A stretch of DNA of 64,000 nucleotides from Bacteroides caecimuris (GCF_001688725.2 NZ_CP015401.2:4410001-4474000); one strand, 5' to 3'. Shown: positions 47,301-56,150, numbered from the stretch's first letter. Numbers and translations: made by a program. Notes: generated from the letters alone by a model not told the origin.

Positions 47301-48446
47301 GAAAGGCTTTGTATCCGTGTATCCAATTCAGGTAAGGGAATTAAGAAGGAGAATCTGGATAAGATATTCGATCGCTATAAGATTCTGGATGATTTTGAAA
47401 CGCAGAATAAGAACGAAGCTTTCCCGAGAAATGGCTTGGGACTGGCTATTTGTCATAGTATGGTGAATCTGCTTGCTGGAGAGATTCGCGTGATGAGCAT
47501 ACCGGAAGAGGTGACGACTTTTGAGGTTGTTTTGCCGATGTTGACTGTTACTGATGCGAAATCAGGAGAATTGAAGGAACTGAAGAAGCAAGTAATGCCA
47601 ATTAGCGATAAACCAGTAGAGCAGAAGAAGGATATTGTTGCAGATTATGACGCTTCTAGGCAGACTATAATGATTATTGATGATGATCCTTCTATGTTGT
47701 GGTTTGTGACAGAAATCTTTGCGGGTAAATATAATGTGCAGCCGTTTAATAGTGCGCAGGAGGCGTTGGAACAGTTGAAACTGAAACAACCGGACTTGAT
47801 TTTATCGGATGTGATGATGCCGGATATGGATGGACGGGCATTTGCGAAGATTGTGAAGGAAGATAAATTGTTGAGTCATATTCCGCTAGTATTGCTCTCG
47901 GCACTTAATTATATTGATGAGCAAGTGAAAGGAATCGAATCGGGTGCGGAGGCATACGTTACAAAACCTTTTAATGTCGAATATCTAGAGAAGATTGTAG
48001 AAAGGCAGATTAGGCGTAAAGAGGATATGAAAGAGTATTATAACTCTATTTATAGTGCTTTTAAACTGGAAGACGGGCATCTTTTGCATAAAGAAGACAA
48101 GTCGTTCTTTGAGAAAATGATGCGAGTGATAGATGAATATGTGGAGAATCCGGAGCTTTCGGTAGAGTTGTTGAGCGCTTCATTAGGGTGTAGCACTCGT
48201 CAGTTTTATCGGAAATTGAAGAATATAACGGATAAAACTCCGGCTGACATTATCAAAGAGTATCGTCTGACGGTAGCGGAACGCCTGTTGCTTACTACAA
48301 ATCTTACAGTAGAGGAGGTTATGAATAAGGCGGGTTATACGAATAGAGGTACTTTCTATAAAGTGTTTTCTCAAAAGTTCGGAATACCTCCGCGGCAGTA
48401 TAGAGAGATGAAAAAAAAAGATTTGAAAGAGAAGGACTTTCATTAG
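44367..48446 (+). CDS. Hybrid two-component system regulator (HTCS) of the mannan PUL
   Basis: 1359 aa single-chain sensor and transcription factor. Signal peptide; about 14 Reg_prop blades forming two periplasmic propellers (DGLIWIGSCDGLNVFDG, LWLSTNQGVVRFN); Y_Y_Y domain near 690-770; membrane helix near 787-806; HisKA with His843 in NITHEFCTPL; HATPase (NNLISNAFKYTSDGG, NGLGLAI); receiver with Asp1148 in LILSDVMMPDMDG; and a C-terminal AraC-type HTH. It should sense an alpha-mannan oligosaccharide and activate the divergent operon. A start three codons in (MGKTYL) is also possible. Confidence 0.95.
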   Translation: MLLMGKTYLSRFFFFLVIGWWSLLDVEATAYSLRQFSSKNGLSNSAILSICQDCDGLIWIGSCDGLNVFDGTELRLYKPVDVRNNLSGNLIDNIMEAEDHVLWIQTNYGLDRFDTHLQTVQRFKDFQDISCMAKTRENDVLVIKDDGYIYYFDRKGLKFHRLNAKRLAFEDIQYICVDSANVLWIFSSGGDVRSYVIEKKEDSIPELILQSLFEQEGELFWTSGEGDLVYFIDDAYDLYEYDLRSRNKYFIADLKEEIAQRGQVSSIVKQRDDYYVGFKSSGLICLKYQSDSKVKYVMQSIGIESGIFCLFKDRFQDIIWVGTDGQGVYMYFIDHFSIRNTLLDTSDYQINTPVRALFLDDEQTLWVGTKGDGILRMLRYAPDTGGKFDVERLHTGNSSLTDNSVYCFAPSCWNRLWIGTEHGMNYYSYRERKVKEFPVMVDGKTLRYVHSICELNDSTIWVATVGEGIVKIVLNVSDGEPKVMFTRRIVLDGGRRASNYFFTSHQENDSILWFGNRGYGAYRMNVKTEVMMPFRFDQEVSNQAVNDIFAILSNKKGYWLGTSFGLTHMQSPGNYRVYNEADGFPNNTVHGILEDGEHNLWLSTNQGVVRFNIEANTVQAYNRQNNLEVTEFSDGAFFKDERTGTLFFGGTNGFITINENDLTAMEYMPKLQFYRLSIFGKEYNIYHFLRQDKEVEVLELDYSQNFFNLSFVAVDYINGNNYTYSYMIDGLSNNWIENGSSTTAVFSNLPPGQYTLWVKCRSNIMGKESKPYSLVIRIAPPWYMTQLAYWGYFLLFLLLLWGLVYMAIRRYRRKRDIIIEKLNRQKRDEIYESKLRFFTNITHEFCTPLTLISGPCEKILSYAGTDGYIRKYADLVQQNAQKLNSLIQELIEFRRLETGHKVLDIQEVAVDEHTRGIAESFGEWVESRKVDYQLNIEEGDRWNTDVSCLSKIVNNLISNAFKYTSDGGKITVEQCIEGERLCIRVSNSGKGIKKENLDKIFDRYKILDDFETQNKNEAFPRNGLGLAICHSMVNLLAGEIRVMSIPEEVTTFEVVLPMLTVTDAKSGELKELKKQVMPISDKPVEQKKDIVADYDASRQTIMIIDDDPSMLWFVTEIFAGKYNVQPFNSAQEALEQLKLKQPDLILSDVMMPDMDGRAFAKIVKEDKLLSHIPLVLLSALNYIDEQVKGIESGAEAYVTKPFNVEYLEKIVERQIRRKEDMKEYYNSIYSAFKLEDGHLLHKEDKSFFEKMMRVIDEYVENPELSVELLSASLGCSTRQFYRKLKNITDKTPADIIKEYRLTVAERLLLTTNLTVEEVMNKAGYTNRGTFYKVFSQKFGIPPRQYREMKKKDLKEKDFH

Positions 48447-48457
48447 TATAATTGAGT

Positions 48458-48504
48458 GGGGGTGTGTCAAGGGTTTGAATAGTTTATCACGTTGACACAC
48501 CCCC
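48458..48504. terminator. Bidirectional terminator
   Basis: 13-bp arms GGGGGTGTGTCAA and TTGACACACCCCC are exact reverse complements. It lies between the convergent HTCS and helicase genes. Confidence 0.75.
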
Positions 48505-48518
48505 AATTTCTCGGAAGA

Positions 48519-50450
48519 TTAAAGTTGCTTTTTGGGCTTTCTTCTCGCCCATCCTTCTTCACTGAAGTCAGGCTCCTTATCTTTGAAAAATTCCTGCCAG
48601 TTATCTTTCCTTTTCGGTCCGCGGGCATCCGAATATCCCCGCTCTGCACGGCTTGGTTTTTCCTTCTTGCTGGATTTTGAACCTTTGGCAGAAGCATCCT
48701 TAGATTTTCTGTCTTTATTTTCATAGCGTGGAGCGCGCTCTTCGTTTTTACCGGATCTTTTACCGCCTTTGCGTTCACCCGAACCGTTTTCGTGTCCTTT
48801 TCCGCCTTCTTCACTGGAAACTTCTACAACAACTTTGCGACCATTCCATTTGGCACGGTTTAGAGCTTTTAGAACATTGACAGTTTCTTTTTCAGGTACT
48901 TCGAAGAAAGAGAAGTTCTGCATCAGGTCAATGCGTCCCAACTCGATACGTCCGCGTGTATTACTGTTCAATAAGCCGATAAGATCACTGGGGAAGAAAC
49001 TGTCTGTTTTACCCAGATTGATGAATAGGCGGTTGAAGCCTGGAGCAGCTTTCCGACTTCTCTTTTCGAAACCGTTTTCTTTGCGGTCACCTTTTCTGGC
49101 ACGTTCACTACGGCTTTCAATTGTTGGTTGTTCTATTTCCGGGCGGTGGCGGTAATATTCTGCGAAACGGTTGAATTCGTGCGAAACCACTCGTTTTATC
49201 AGGTCTTCCTTGCTCAACCATTCTAGTTTACGATAGATTTCCGGCATGAAGCCTGCGATTTCTTCTTCATTTACTTTTACTTTTTCAAGGTCGTCAATAA
49301 CCTTAATCAACTGCTTCTGGCAAATGCCTGCCGCAGTCGGCATCTCTCCGGTAATGAATTTCTTGCCGATAATTCGTTCTATTTCTCTTAACTTTCCCTT
49401 CTCGCGGAGATTGATGATAGCGATAGAAGTACCGGTTTTTCCGGCACGTCCCGTACGTCCGCTGCGGTGAGTGTAGCTTTCTGTATCATCAGGCAAGCCG
49501 TAGTTGATGACGTGAGTCAAATCGTCCACATCCAGACCACGGGCTGCTACATCCGTAGCAACAAGCAGCTGCAGATTACGAATACGGAACTTTTGCATGA
49601 CAGTGTCTCGTTGTGCTTGTGAAAGTTCGCCATGCAGCGAGTCGGCATTATAGCCTTCTTGCATTAATTTGTCAGCAATTTCCTGTGTTTCCTTGCGGGT
49701 ACGGCAGAAAATAATACCGTATATTTGCGGGTAATAGTCGACAATGCGTTTTAAAGCCTCGTATTTATCTTTCGCTTGTACGGTATAAACTACGTGTTTA
49801 ACGTTGTTGGTACTTTCGTTCTTACGGCCAATAGTGATTTCTTTCGCGTTACGTAAATAGTTTTTGGAGATACGTGCAATTTCCGGGCTCATAGTAGCGG
49901 AGAAAAGCAGTGTGTTACGTTCTTGCGGTACATCAGCCAGAATAGCGTTAATGCTATCTGTAAATCCCATGTTCAGCATCTCGTCTGCTTCGTCCATTAC
50001 AACGTTGCGGATGGTGGATAGGGAAACGGTCTTGCGTTCCATCAAGTCCAGCAAACGTCCAGGAGTGGCTACGATGATATGTACGCCTCGTTTCAGGCTG
50101 CGTATCTGGCTGTCAATGGAAGAACCTCCATATACAGGCAGTACTTTTAGTCCATCAATGTATTTGGAATAGTCGTTCAGATCTCCTGCTATTTGGAGAC
50201 AAAGCTCACGGGTAGGGCAGAGGATCAGCGATTGTGGGATTCTGTTCTTTACGTCAATTTGTTGGAGCAGAGGCAAACCGAATGCGGCTGTTTTACCTGT
50301 TCCTGTCTGTGCAAGAGCTACTACATCATTATTTTCTCCTAAAAGGTACGGAATCACTTCCTCTTGTACCGGCATGGGATTCTCGTATCCCATTTCTTCA
50401 ATTGCTTTACGTATCTCCGGAGAAACGCCAAGCTCTTCAAATGTCTTCAT
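48519..50450 (-). CDS. DEAD-box RNA helicase
   Basis: 643 aa. N-terminal helicase core: Q motif MPVQEEVIPYLL, Walker A AQTGTGKTAAFG, DEAD box VVMDEADEMLNMG, SAT, and HRSGRTGRAGKTG. A DbpA-type RNA-binding domain (FFPSDLIGLLNSNTRGRIELG) sits near 470-545, followed by a basic Lys/Arg/Gly-rich tail of about 95 residues. It probably acts in ribosome assembly or mRNA turnover. A -7 element TATCTTTG lies upstream. Confidence 0.94.
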   Translation of the reverse strand: MKTFEELGVSPEIRKAIEEMGYENPMPVQEEVIPYLLGENNDVVALAQTGTGKTAAFGLPLLQQIDVKNRIPQSLILCPTRELCLQIAGDLNDYSKYIDGLKVLPVYGGSSIDSQIRSLKRGVHIIVATPGRLLDLMERKTVSLSTIRNVVMDEADEMLNMGFTDSINAILADVPQERNTLLFSATMSPEIARISKNYLRNAKEITIGRKNESTNNVKHVVYTVQAKDKYEALKRIVDYYPQIYGIIFCRTRKETQEIADKLMQEGYNADSLHGELSQAQRDTVMQKFRIRNLQLLVATDVAARGLDVDDLTHVINYGLPDDTESYTHRSGRTGRAGKTGTSIAIINLREKGKLREIERIIGKKFITGEMPTAAGICQKQLIKVIDDLEKVKVNEEEIAGFMPEIYRKLEWLSKEDLIKRVVSHEFNRFAEYYRHRPEIEQPTIESRSERARKGDRKENGFEKRSRKAAPGFNRLFINLGKTDSFFPSDLIGLLNSNTRGRIELGRIDLMQNFSFFEVPEKETVNVLKALNRAKWNGRKVVVEVSSEEGGKGHENGSGERKGGKRSGKNEERAPRYENKDRKSKDASAKGSKSSKKEKPSRAERGYSDARGPKRKDNWQEFFKDKEPDFSEEGWARRKPKKQL

Positions 50451-50480
50451 TAAATCTCTGTATATCTTTTATTTCGGATG

Positions 50481-50488
50481 CAAAGATA
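50481..50488 (-). promoter_or_regulatory. -7 promoter element of the helicase gene
   Basis: The minus strand reads TATCTTTG, matching TAnnTTTG, 31 bp before the start. Confidence 0.6.
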
Positions 50489-50564
50489 GTTAATTTAGTT
50501 GATAATGAATGGTTGATAACGGATAATTATTGTAGACATCATCATATTTATCCTTTATCAACAA

Positions 50565-50906
50565 TCAATTATCTGTTAATAAAATGCTGCGCAACTGTTC
50601 TATGTCTTCCATAAAAAGTTCGATTCCTCTTTTCGGATACGTTTGTATACTCCCATATTCAGATTCAACCTGTTCCTTTGCGGCATTCAGGAAATCTTTT
50701 TTAACCGAATAAATAGTAGTGATTGCTTCTTGAGAGTTGACCGGCAATTTATAGGTGTATTTAGAGGCTTTGGGGATATTGAAATAATCGTTATGGTTGA
50801 GAAGAACGGTGAACTGCTTTTTGAATTCCTTTGCGATAATTAGACAAAGTTGATAGTAATTTACGTGTTTGAATATCGTCACAAAGGACACAGAGGGTAT
50901 AGTCAT
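50565..50906 (-). CDS. Hypothetical protein downstream of pfkB-type kinase
   Basis: 113 aa from the ATG at 50906 (MTIPSVSFVTIFKHVNYY). No family was recognised. The sequence is mixed alpha/beta with a charged C-terminus (MEDIEQLRSILLTDN). The ATG lies in the loop of an inverted repeat, so the true start may be further in, or the reading frame may be a decayed gene. Upstream extension overlaps the kinase gene and is not supported. Confidence 0.45.
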   Translation of the reverse strand: MTIPSVSFVTIFKHVNYYQLCLIIAKEFKKQFTVLLNHNDYFNIPKASKYTYKLPVNSQEAITTIYSVKKDFLNAAKEQVESEYGSIQTYPKRGIELFMEDIEQLRSILLTDN

Positions 50907-50950
50907 TTTAGTTGTTGAGCGAATGATATAAAGCTCTGTGTCCTTTTGTG
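50880..50950. repeat. Inverted repeat after the sugar kinase gene
   Basis: Arms CACAAAGGACACAGAG (50880-50895) and CTCTGTGTCCTTTTGTG (50934-50950), one base apart from perfect. It probably ends kinase transcription but also spans the start of the hypothetical gene. The arm sequence looks like a dispersed repeat. Confidence 0.7.
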
Positions 50951-50964
50951 CATTATGGTAAATT

Positions 50965-51885
50965 TTACCTGTATTTCTTTGCAAACTCCACGGATACCGA
51001 ATTACTGAAACTTCCGCAAACCTCGGCTGCGAAGTCTTTTCCGCATTGGATTATTTTATCCCATATATCTTCGTTCAAGTTATTTAGGTCGCGGTATCGA
51101 ACATCATATTTGAGTAATCCATAAATGAGTCCTGCATTAAAATTATCGCCGGCCCCAATGGTGCTGACTGCCTGTAACGGTTCTACCGGATAATCTTTGT
51201 TGACCAGATTGGTGCGTAACGCTACTTTTTCTCCACCTGCAGTACAGATGAATCGTGGGCAATAGAATTTGATTTTATCCTTGTATATCTTGTCTACGTC
51301 CTGTATGTTGTACATATAGAGGAAATCCTCCAATGAACCGCGTACAATATCCGCATATTCAAGATTCTCAATAATGGTTGGAGCCAGTCTGATGGCTTCG
51401 TTCTTATGAGAAGAGCGGAAATTCGGGTCGTAATAGATGATGGCTTTCTTTTCCCGTGCCTGATCGAGTAATTCGAGAATCTTTTCCCGCAGTACCGGAT
51501 TCAGTGCATAATACGACCCCACCATCACAATGTCATCTTCCTCTAATTTAGGGAATAGGACGTCCAGGCGTTGCTTGGGATAGTCCTTGTAAAATATATA
51601 TTCTGCATCGCTTTGCTCGTTGAGAAAAGCCAGAGATACTGGTGATTTACCGTCCGGGAATACGTTGACATGATCGGTTGGAATATTATTCTCACGCATA
51701 AACTGCAGGATAATATTGCCTACACGGTCATTCCCGGTTTCACTGATGAAACCGACGTTTACTCCCATTCGTCCCAATGAGACGATGCCATTGAATACAG
51801 AGCCTCCCGGTACGGCTGCGGAAGGCTGGTCGCCTCGAAAGATGATGTCGAGGATTGTCTCTCCGATACCGATTACTTTTCGCAT
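50965..51885 (-). CDS. PfkB-family carbohydrate kinase
   Basis: 306 aa ribokinase-like sugar kinase. N-terminal substrate loop GGSVFNGIVSLGRMGV and C-terminal signature STIGAGDNFNAGLIYGLL with the catalytic Asp. It probably phosphorylates fructose or another furanose. Overlaps the SIS gene by 13 bp, so the two are co-translated. Confidence 0.9.
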   Translation of the reverse strand: MRKVIGIGETILDIIFRGDQPSAAVPGGSVFNGIVSLGRMGVNVGFISETGNDRVGNIILQFMRENNIPTDHVNVFPDGKSPVSLAFLNEQSDAEYIFYKDYPKQRLDVLFPKLEEDDIVMVGSYYALNPVLREKILELLDQAREKKAIIYYDPNFRSSHKNEAIRLAPTIIENLEYADIVRGSLEDFLYMYNIQDVDKIYKDKIKFYCPRFICTAGGEKVALRTNLVNKDYPVEPLQAVSTIGAGDNFNAGLIYGLLKYDVRYRDLNNLNEDIWDKIIQCGKDFAAEVCGSFSNSVSVEFAKKYR

Positions 51886-52478
51886 AGTGATCTTGATTTT
51901 TCTCCCAGATAACCACCATGATGGCGTTTTGAATATTCGGCGATCGTGAATCCTGTTTCTTTCATGGTTTGCACCACCAATATATCTCCGATCACTGTCA
52001 TGGCAGTGGTAGAGGTAGTAGGAGTCATGCCTAACACACAGACTTCAGCCGGCCTACCGGTACTAAGGCAAACATCCGACTCTTTTGCCAACGGACTGTC
52101 CGGATTACCAGTAATAACAATAAACTTCAAGTCCGGATCCAGATTATGAGCCAGACGGGTTAATTCCACAATTTCCCGTGTCTTGCCCGAGTTGGAGATC
52201 AACAGGAGTAAATCATTTCTTTGTAAAATACCCAAGTCCCCGTGTTGCGCTTCGCTGGGGTGCAGAAAGACGGATGGAATACCGGTGGAACAAAAAGTTG
52301 TAGCAATGTTCATGGCAATCTGTCCGGCTTTTCCCATACCGGAAGTTACCAGTTTTCCCTTTTTCTGATGTATTTGTTCTACAATCAGTTTCACTGCTTT
52401 TTCATAAGCGTCTGTTACAGGGATGTTGAGCACAGCTTGTGCTTCCTGTTGCAAAAGTTGTTTGATGGAGTCTATCAT
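51873..52478 (-). CDS. SIS-domain sugar-phosphate isomerase (KpsF/GutQ-like)
   Basis: 201 aa single SIS domain without the CBS pair of KdsD. Signature TSGMGKAGQIAMNIATTFCS, then FLHPSEAQHGDLGIL and LLLLISNSGKTREIVEL. It could isomerise a ketose/aldose phosphate, such as arabinose 5-phosphate, or hexulose 6-phosphate. Coupled to the downstream kinase, it suggests a short sugar-phosphate route of unknown substrate. Confidence 0.85.
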   Translation of the reverse strand: MIDSIKQLLQQEAQAVLNIPVTDAYEKAVKLIVEQIHQKKGKLVTSGMGKAGQIAMNIATTFCSTGIPSVFLHPSEAQHGDLGILQRNDLLLLISNSGKTREIVELTRLAHNLDPDLKFIVITGNPDSPLAKESDVCLSTGRPAEVCVLGMTPTTSTTAMTVIGDILVVQTMKETGFTIAEYSKRHHGGYLGEKSRSLCEK

Positions 52479-52482
52479 ATAA

Positions 52483-53016
52483 TCAGTTTATTTTTTCTTT
52501 TAATTCGTTCAATGTGTTTGCTACTTCGTAATAGGTTGAGAATGGTTGCCGTGCAAACCCTTTATCCTCCAGGGTGTGGAGTGCTTTCAATAGTTCGTCA
52601 TAGAAACCATATTCGTTGTAGAAGATGACCTTCTTCCGGTGATAGCCGATAGAAGCAGCGGCTATTACATGGAAAATCTCATCGAGCGTACCAACGCCTC
52701 CGGGTAGTGCGACTAGCACCTCCGACTTCTCCGTTATGATGTCTTTGCGGTCACTCAAATTGCGGGTGTGAATTTCTTCGTCTAACAGAGTGCTTACTTT
52801 GCCGTTCTCCTCCAGTTTGGCGGGAACAACTCCGATGACCTTGCCGCCGTTTTCTTTCACGGCGCGGGCGATACATTCCATCAGTCCGAGGCTGGCACCT
52901 CCATATATCAAGGTTTTGCCTTTCTGCCCCATCCATTCTCCTATTTGGCGGGCACTTTCGAAGTACATTTTGTCAATGTTTTCGGAGGCGGAACAGAATA
53001 TTCCTATTTTTTCCAT
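52483..53016 (-). CDS. LOG-family nucleotide 5'-monophosphate phosphoribohydrolase
   Basis: 177 aa from the ATG at 53016 (MEKIGIFCSASENI), the usual LOG start; a longer frame lacks support. The motif LVALPGGVGTLDE is the PGGxGTxxE signature; LIYGGASLGLM is also typical. Family members split AMP or cytokinin riboside monophosphates to base and ribose 5-phosphate. Four bp upstream of the SIS gene on the same strand. Confidence 0.9.
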   Translation of the reverse strand: MEKIGIFCSASENIDKMYFESARQIGEWMGQKGKTLIYGGASLGLMECIARAVKENGGKVIGVVPAKLEENGKVSTLLDEEIHTRNLSDRKDIITEKSEVLVALPGGVGTLDEIFHVIAAASIGYHRKKVIFYNEYGFYDELLKALHTLEDKGFARQPFSTYYEVANTLNELKEKIN

Positions 53017-53082
53017 ATACGTTGTTGCTGTTATAGTCCACAAATATCTGCAATTTTCTATAAACAGCAATAAGTTTTATTG

Positions 53083-53090
53083 TATTTTTG
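53083..53090 (+). promoter_or_regulatory. -7 promoter element of the M16 peptidase gene
   Basis: TATTTTTG matches TAnnTTTG, 31 bp before the ATG. Confidence 0.55.
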
Positions 53091-53121
53091 TGGCATTAAT
53101 TCAATAAGGAAGTAGAAAACA

Positions 53122-54342
53122 ATGCATTGCAACGAATATACATTGCCAAATGGCTTACGTATTATCCATGAACCGACCCTCTCAAAAGTAGCTTATTGTG
53201 GTTTTGCGATCGATGCCGGAACGCGCGATGAGGCGGAGAATGAGCAGGGAATGGCCCATTTTGTGGAACACCTGATTTTTAAGGGAACGGAGAAGCGGAA
53301 AGCCTGGCATATCCTCAACCGGATGGAGAATGTGGGTGGCGACCTGAATGCTTACACTAATAAGGAAGAAACGGTGGTCTATGCCGCTTTCCTGAAAGAA
53401 CATCTGGAACGGGCGCTTGAACTGTTGGGGGATATTGTATTTCATTCAACTTTTCCGCAGCATGAGATAGAAAAAGAAACGGAGGTCATTATTGATGAAA
53501 TCCAGTCGTATGAGGATACTCCGTCGGAACTGATCTTCGATGATTTTGAGGATATGATCTTCCGCAATCATCCATTGGGAAGAAACATTCTTGGTAAACC
53601 GGAGCTGCTGCGGAGTTTTCGCACAGAGGATGTTCTGTCGTTTACCCGCCGGTTTTACCAACCGGGGAATATGGTGTTTTTTGTTCAGGGACAATATGAA
53701 TTCAAAAGAATCATCCGCCTGGTAGAGAAATACCTCTTGGATATTCCTGATGTAAGAGTAGAGAATCGTCGTACACCTCCGCCTCTTTATGTGCCGGAAC
53801 ATCTGACGGTTTCCAAAGACACACACCAGGCACATGTAATGATGGGTAGTCGTGGCTATAATGCGTATGACGACAAACGAACGGCTCTCTATTTATTGAA
53901 CAATATCCTCGGAGGTCCCGGGATGAATAGCAAACTCAATGTGTCTCTTCGTGAGCGTAGAGGGCTGGTTTATAATGTCGAATCCAATCTGACCTCTTAC
54001 ACGGATACAGGGGCTTTCTGTATTTATTTCGGGACAGATGTGGATGATATGGACACCTGTTTGAAACTGACCTATAAGGAACTGAAGCGGATGCGTGATG
54101 TGAAAATGACTTCCTCCCAGTTGGCAGCAGCGAAAAAGCAGTTGATCGGACAAATCGGAGTGGCATCTGATAACTTTGAGAATAATGCGCTGGGAATGGC
54201 GAAAACATACCTTCATTATCATAAATATGAATCATCCGAGTTTGTTTTTAGGCGTATTGAAGAGTTAACAGCAGAGCAATTACTGGAGGTTGCCAATGAA
54301 ATGTTTGCAGAAGAGTATTTATCAACGCTGATTTATAAGTAG
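53122..54342 (+). CDS. M16-family zinc peptidase
   Basis: 406 aa. The inverted zinc motif HxxEH is present as His46-Phe-Val-Glu49-His50 in GMAHFVEHLIFKG, with the third ligand Glu126 in VIIDEIQSYEDTP. Two M16 domains, the second inactive, as in the mitochondrial-processing-peptidase type. No signal peptide, so cytoplasmic. It probably degrades peptides. Confidence 0.93.
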   Translation: MHCNEYTLPNGLRIIHEPTLSKVAYCGFAIDAGTRDEAENEQGMAHFVEHLIFKGTEKRKAWHILNRMENVGGDLNAYTNKEETVVYAAFLKEHLERALELLGDIVFHSTFPQHEIEKETEVIIDEIQSYEDTPSELIFDDFEDMIFRNHPLGRNILGKPELLRSFRTEDVLSFTRRFYQPGNMVFFVQGQYEFKRIIRLVEKYLLDIPDVRVENRRTPPPLYVPEHLTVSKDTHQAHVMMGSRGYNAYDDKRTALYLLNNILGGPGMNSKLNVSLRERRGLVYNVESNLTSYTDTGAFCIYFGTDVDDMDTCLKLTYKELKRMRDVKMTSSQLAAAKKQLIGQIGVASDNFENNALGMAKTYLHYHKYESSEFVFRRIEELTAEQLLEVANEMFAEEYLSTLIYK

Positions 54343-54396
54343 CTTTTTTGATACAGCTACGATATACTGGAATAAACTATTAATATTAAACTGATC

Positions 54397-55497
54397 ATGA
54401 GAAACTTAACACGAAATGTATGGATTTGCTTGGGTCTGATAATGTTTCCCCTTACAACATTCGGACAGCAGAAGAACAATTTTACCTATGTGCCCGCCCA
54501 AGAGCTTTTACTGGTAGGAAAAGCGACTACCGAAGGCGAATATTTCCACCGGGTAGACACTGCAAAGTATTGTATGATGCCTCCTGCGGCAAAGAAGCTA
54601 TTCACTAACTCTGCAGGTTTGGCTATTTCCTTCACAACGGACAGCCCGGTGATAAAAGCTAAATGGACTGTTTCTGGCAATTACCAATTGCCAAACTTGA
54701 CCGGGATAGCCCAGAAAGGCTTGGATTTGTATATCAAACGCGATGGGAAATGGCAATTTGCCGGAGTAGGGATGCCGGGTGGCGTAACTACGGAAAGAGT
54801 GATTGTTGATAATATGGGAACCGAAGAGAAAGAATGTTTGTTATATCTGCCTTTATATGATGAGTTGAAGAGTCTGGAGATAGGCGTTTCTTCTGATGCT
54901 CACATACGTAAAGGAGAAAATCCGTTCAAAGAAAAGATAGTGGTATACGGGTCCAGCATTTTGCAGGGAGCATCTGCCAGTCGTCCCGGGATGGCTTATC
55001 CGGCTCGTTTGTCCCGTAGCAGCGGATATAATTTTATCAATTTAGGATTGAGCGGAAACGGCAAGATGGAGAAAGAAGTTGCCGAGATGTTGGCGGATAT
55101 TGATGCGGACGCTTTCATCTTGGATTGTATTCCTAATCCTTCTCCCAAAGAGATAACCGACCGGACTGTTGACTTTGTAATGACCTTGCGGGAAAAACAT
55201 CCGGATACACCTATTATTGTGATACAGACATTGATACGCGAAACGGGAAACTTTAATCAGAAAGCCCGTGAGAATGTAAAGCAACAGAACGAGGCCGTCG
55301 CCGAACAAGTAGAAGTACTGCGTAAAAAAGGCGTAAAGAACCTGTATTTCATCAAAGAAGACCGCTTCTTGGGAACAGATCACGAGGGGACTGTAGATGG
55401 GACCCATCCGAATGACTTGGGATTCGACCGGATGTTGAAGAAGTATAAGCCGGCTATCAGTAAGATTCTGAAGATTAAGTTCAAGGCTGAACAATAA
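54397..55497 (+). CDS. SGNH-family hydrolase (esterase)
   Basis: 366 aa with signal peptide ending TTFGQQ. An N-terminal beta-sandwich-like domain (about 30-170) precedes the SGNH hydrolase: nucleophile Ser in VVYGSSILQGASASRPG, Gly/Asn in NLGLSGNGKMEKEV, and Asp/His in VDGTHPNDLGFDRM. It probably removes acetyl groups from a carbohydrate, but the substrate is unknown. A good terminator follows. Confidence 0.88.
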   Translation: MRNLTRNVWICLGLIMFPLTTFGQQKNNFTYVPAQELLLVGKATTEGEYFHRVDTAKYCMMPPAAKKLFTNSAGLAISFTTDSPVIKAKWTVSGNYQLPNLTGIAQKGLDLYIKRDGKWQFAGVGMPGGVTTERVIVDNMGTEEKECLLYLPLYDELKSLEIGVSSDAHIRKGENPFKEKIVVYGSSILQGASASRPGMAYPARLSRSSGYNFINLGLSGNGKMEKEVAEMLADIDADAFILDCIPNPSPKEITDRTVDFVMTLREKHPDTPIIVIQTLIRETGNFNQKARENVKQQNEAVAEQVEVLRKKGVKNLYFIKEDRFLGTDHEGTVDGTHPNDLGFDRMLKKYKPAISKILKIKFKAEQ

Positions 55498-55537
55498 GGA
55501 TGAAAGATCATAATGGAGACAGATAGCCAAAGAAATA

Positions 55538-55572
55538 AAGGTCAATTCATGGGGGTGAATTGACCTTTTTCT
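55538..55572 (+). terminator. Intrinsic terminator of the SGNH hydrolase gene
   Basis: AAGGTCAATTC and GAATTGACCTT pair with an 8-base loop and are followed by TTTCTTTT. Confidence 0.85.
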
Positions 55573-55626
55573 TTTATTAAGATGTTAAGTTGCTGTTGGT
55601 GGCTCACCCGATAAACATAGGGGGGC

Positions 55627-55800
55627 CTAAGCATATGGTTTTGTAAGTCTGAACAGAAAGAACCTGATATCCGTCACCCCTCTCAGAGACGCCCTGAATG
55701 CTTTGATTTTTGCGTTGAACGATTCAGCGAAGGCATTTGCGGCTCTGTCAACAAAGAAATTCAAGCCGGCAGAAGGGGGCAGCCCGAAAATCCTGTGGGC
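55627..55800 (-). pseudogene. C-terminal remnant of an ISL3/ISAon1-type transposase
   Basis: Minus-strand frame ending at 55627 reads FFVDRAANAFAESFNAKIK then AFRASLRGVTDIRFFLFRL and TKPYA. This is the conserved C-terminus of ISL3-superfamily (ISAon1-like) transposases in Bacteroides. The catalytic part upstream is missing: the frame loses similarity beyond about 55800 and no start is present. Plus-strand frames over this stretch are antisense shadows. Confidence 0.8.
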
Positions 55801-56042
55801 GGTTCATGCTTCAATGCAGTCAACAATCACCGGCGGGAGAAAGTTTTCCGACAGACGCCCCGTTCTGTTAACGGATGCAAACGCAATAGAAGAGAGTTTG
55901 TCCGCATTTTGGAAAACGCAACAAGCCATCCGTTGGTTTGCATCATTTAACAATTAAGCGTCAAATTCCGTTTTATCCTCGCTTCATGAAGCATTCATTT
56001 TCGTTTCTTCACGGATATTAAGTAAATATTTATTCAATTTTA

Positions 56043-56108
56043 GAACGAAGAGGGAACGAAGGGGGAACGAAGGGGAAACGAAGGGGATACGAAGAAGTGA
56101 CGAAAAAG
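56043..56108. repeat. Six tandem 11-bp repeats (minisatellite)
   Basis: Units of the form GAACGAAGGGG at 56043, 56054, 56065, 56076, 56087 and 56098, with increasing change toward the right. The step of 11 bp is about one helical turn and not a multiple of three. Confidence 0.85.
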
Positions 56109-56150
56109 CAGCGGACAAGCGAGGAAAAGACAAAAAATCAGAATCTTCGG

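Noticed and set aside
55703..55957. 84-codon plus-strand frame
   Set aside because: Its first part is the antisense of a clear transposase C-terminus on the minus strand.
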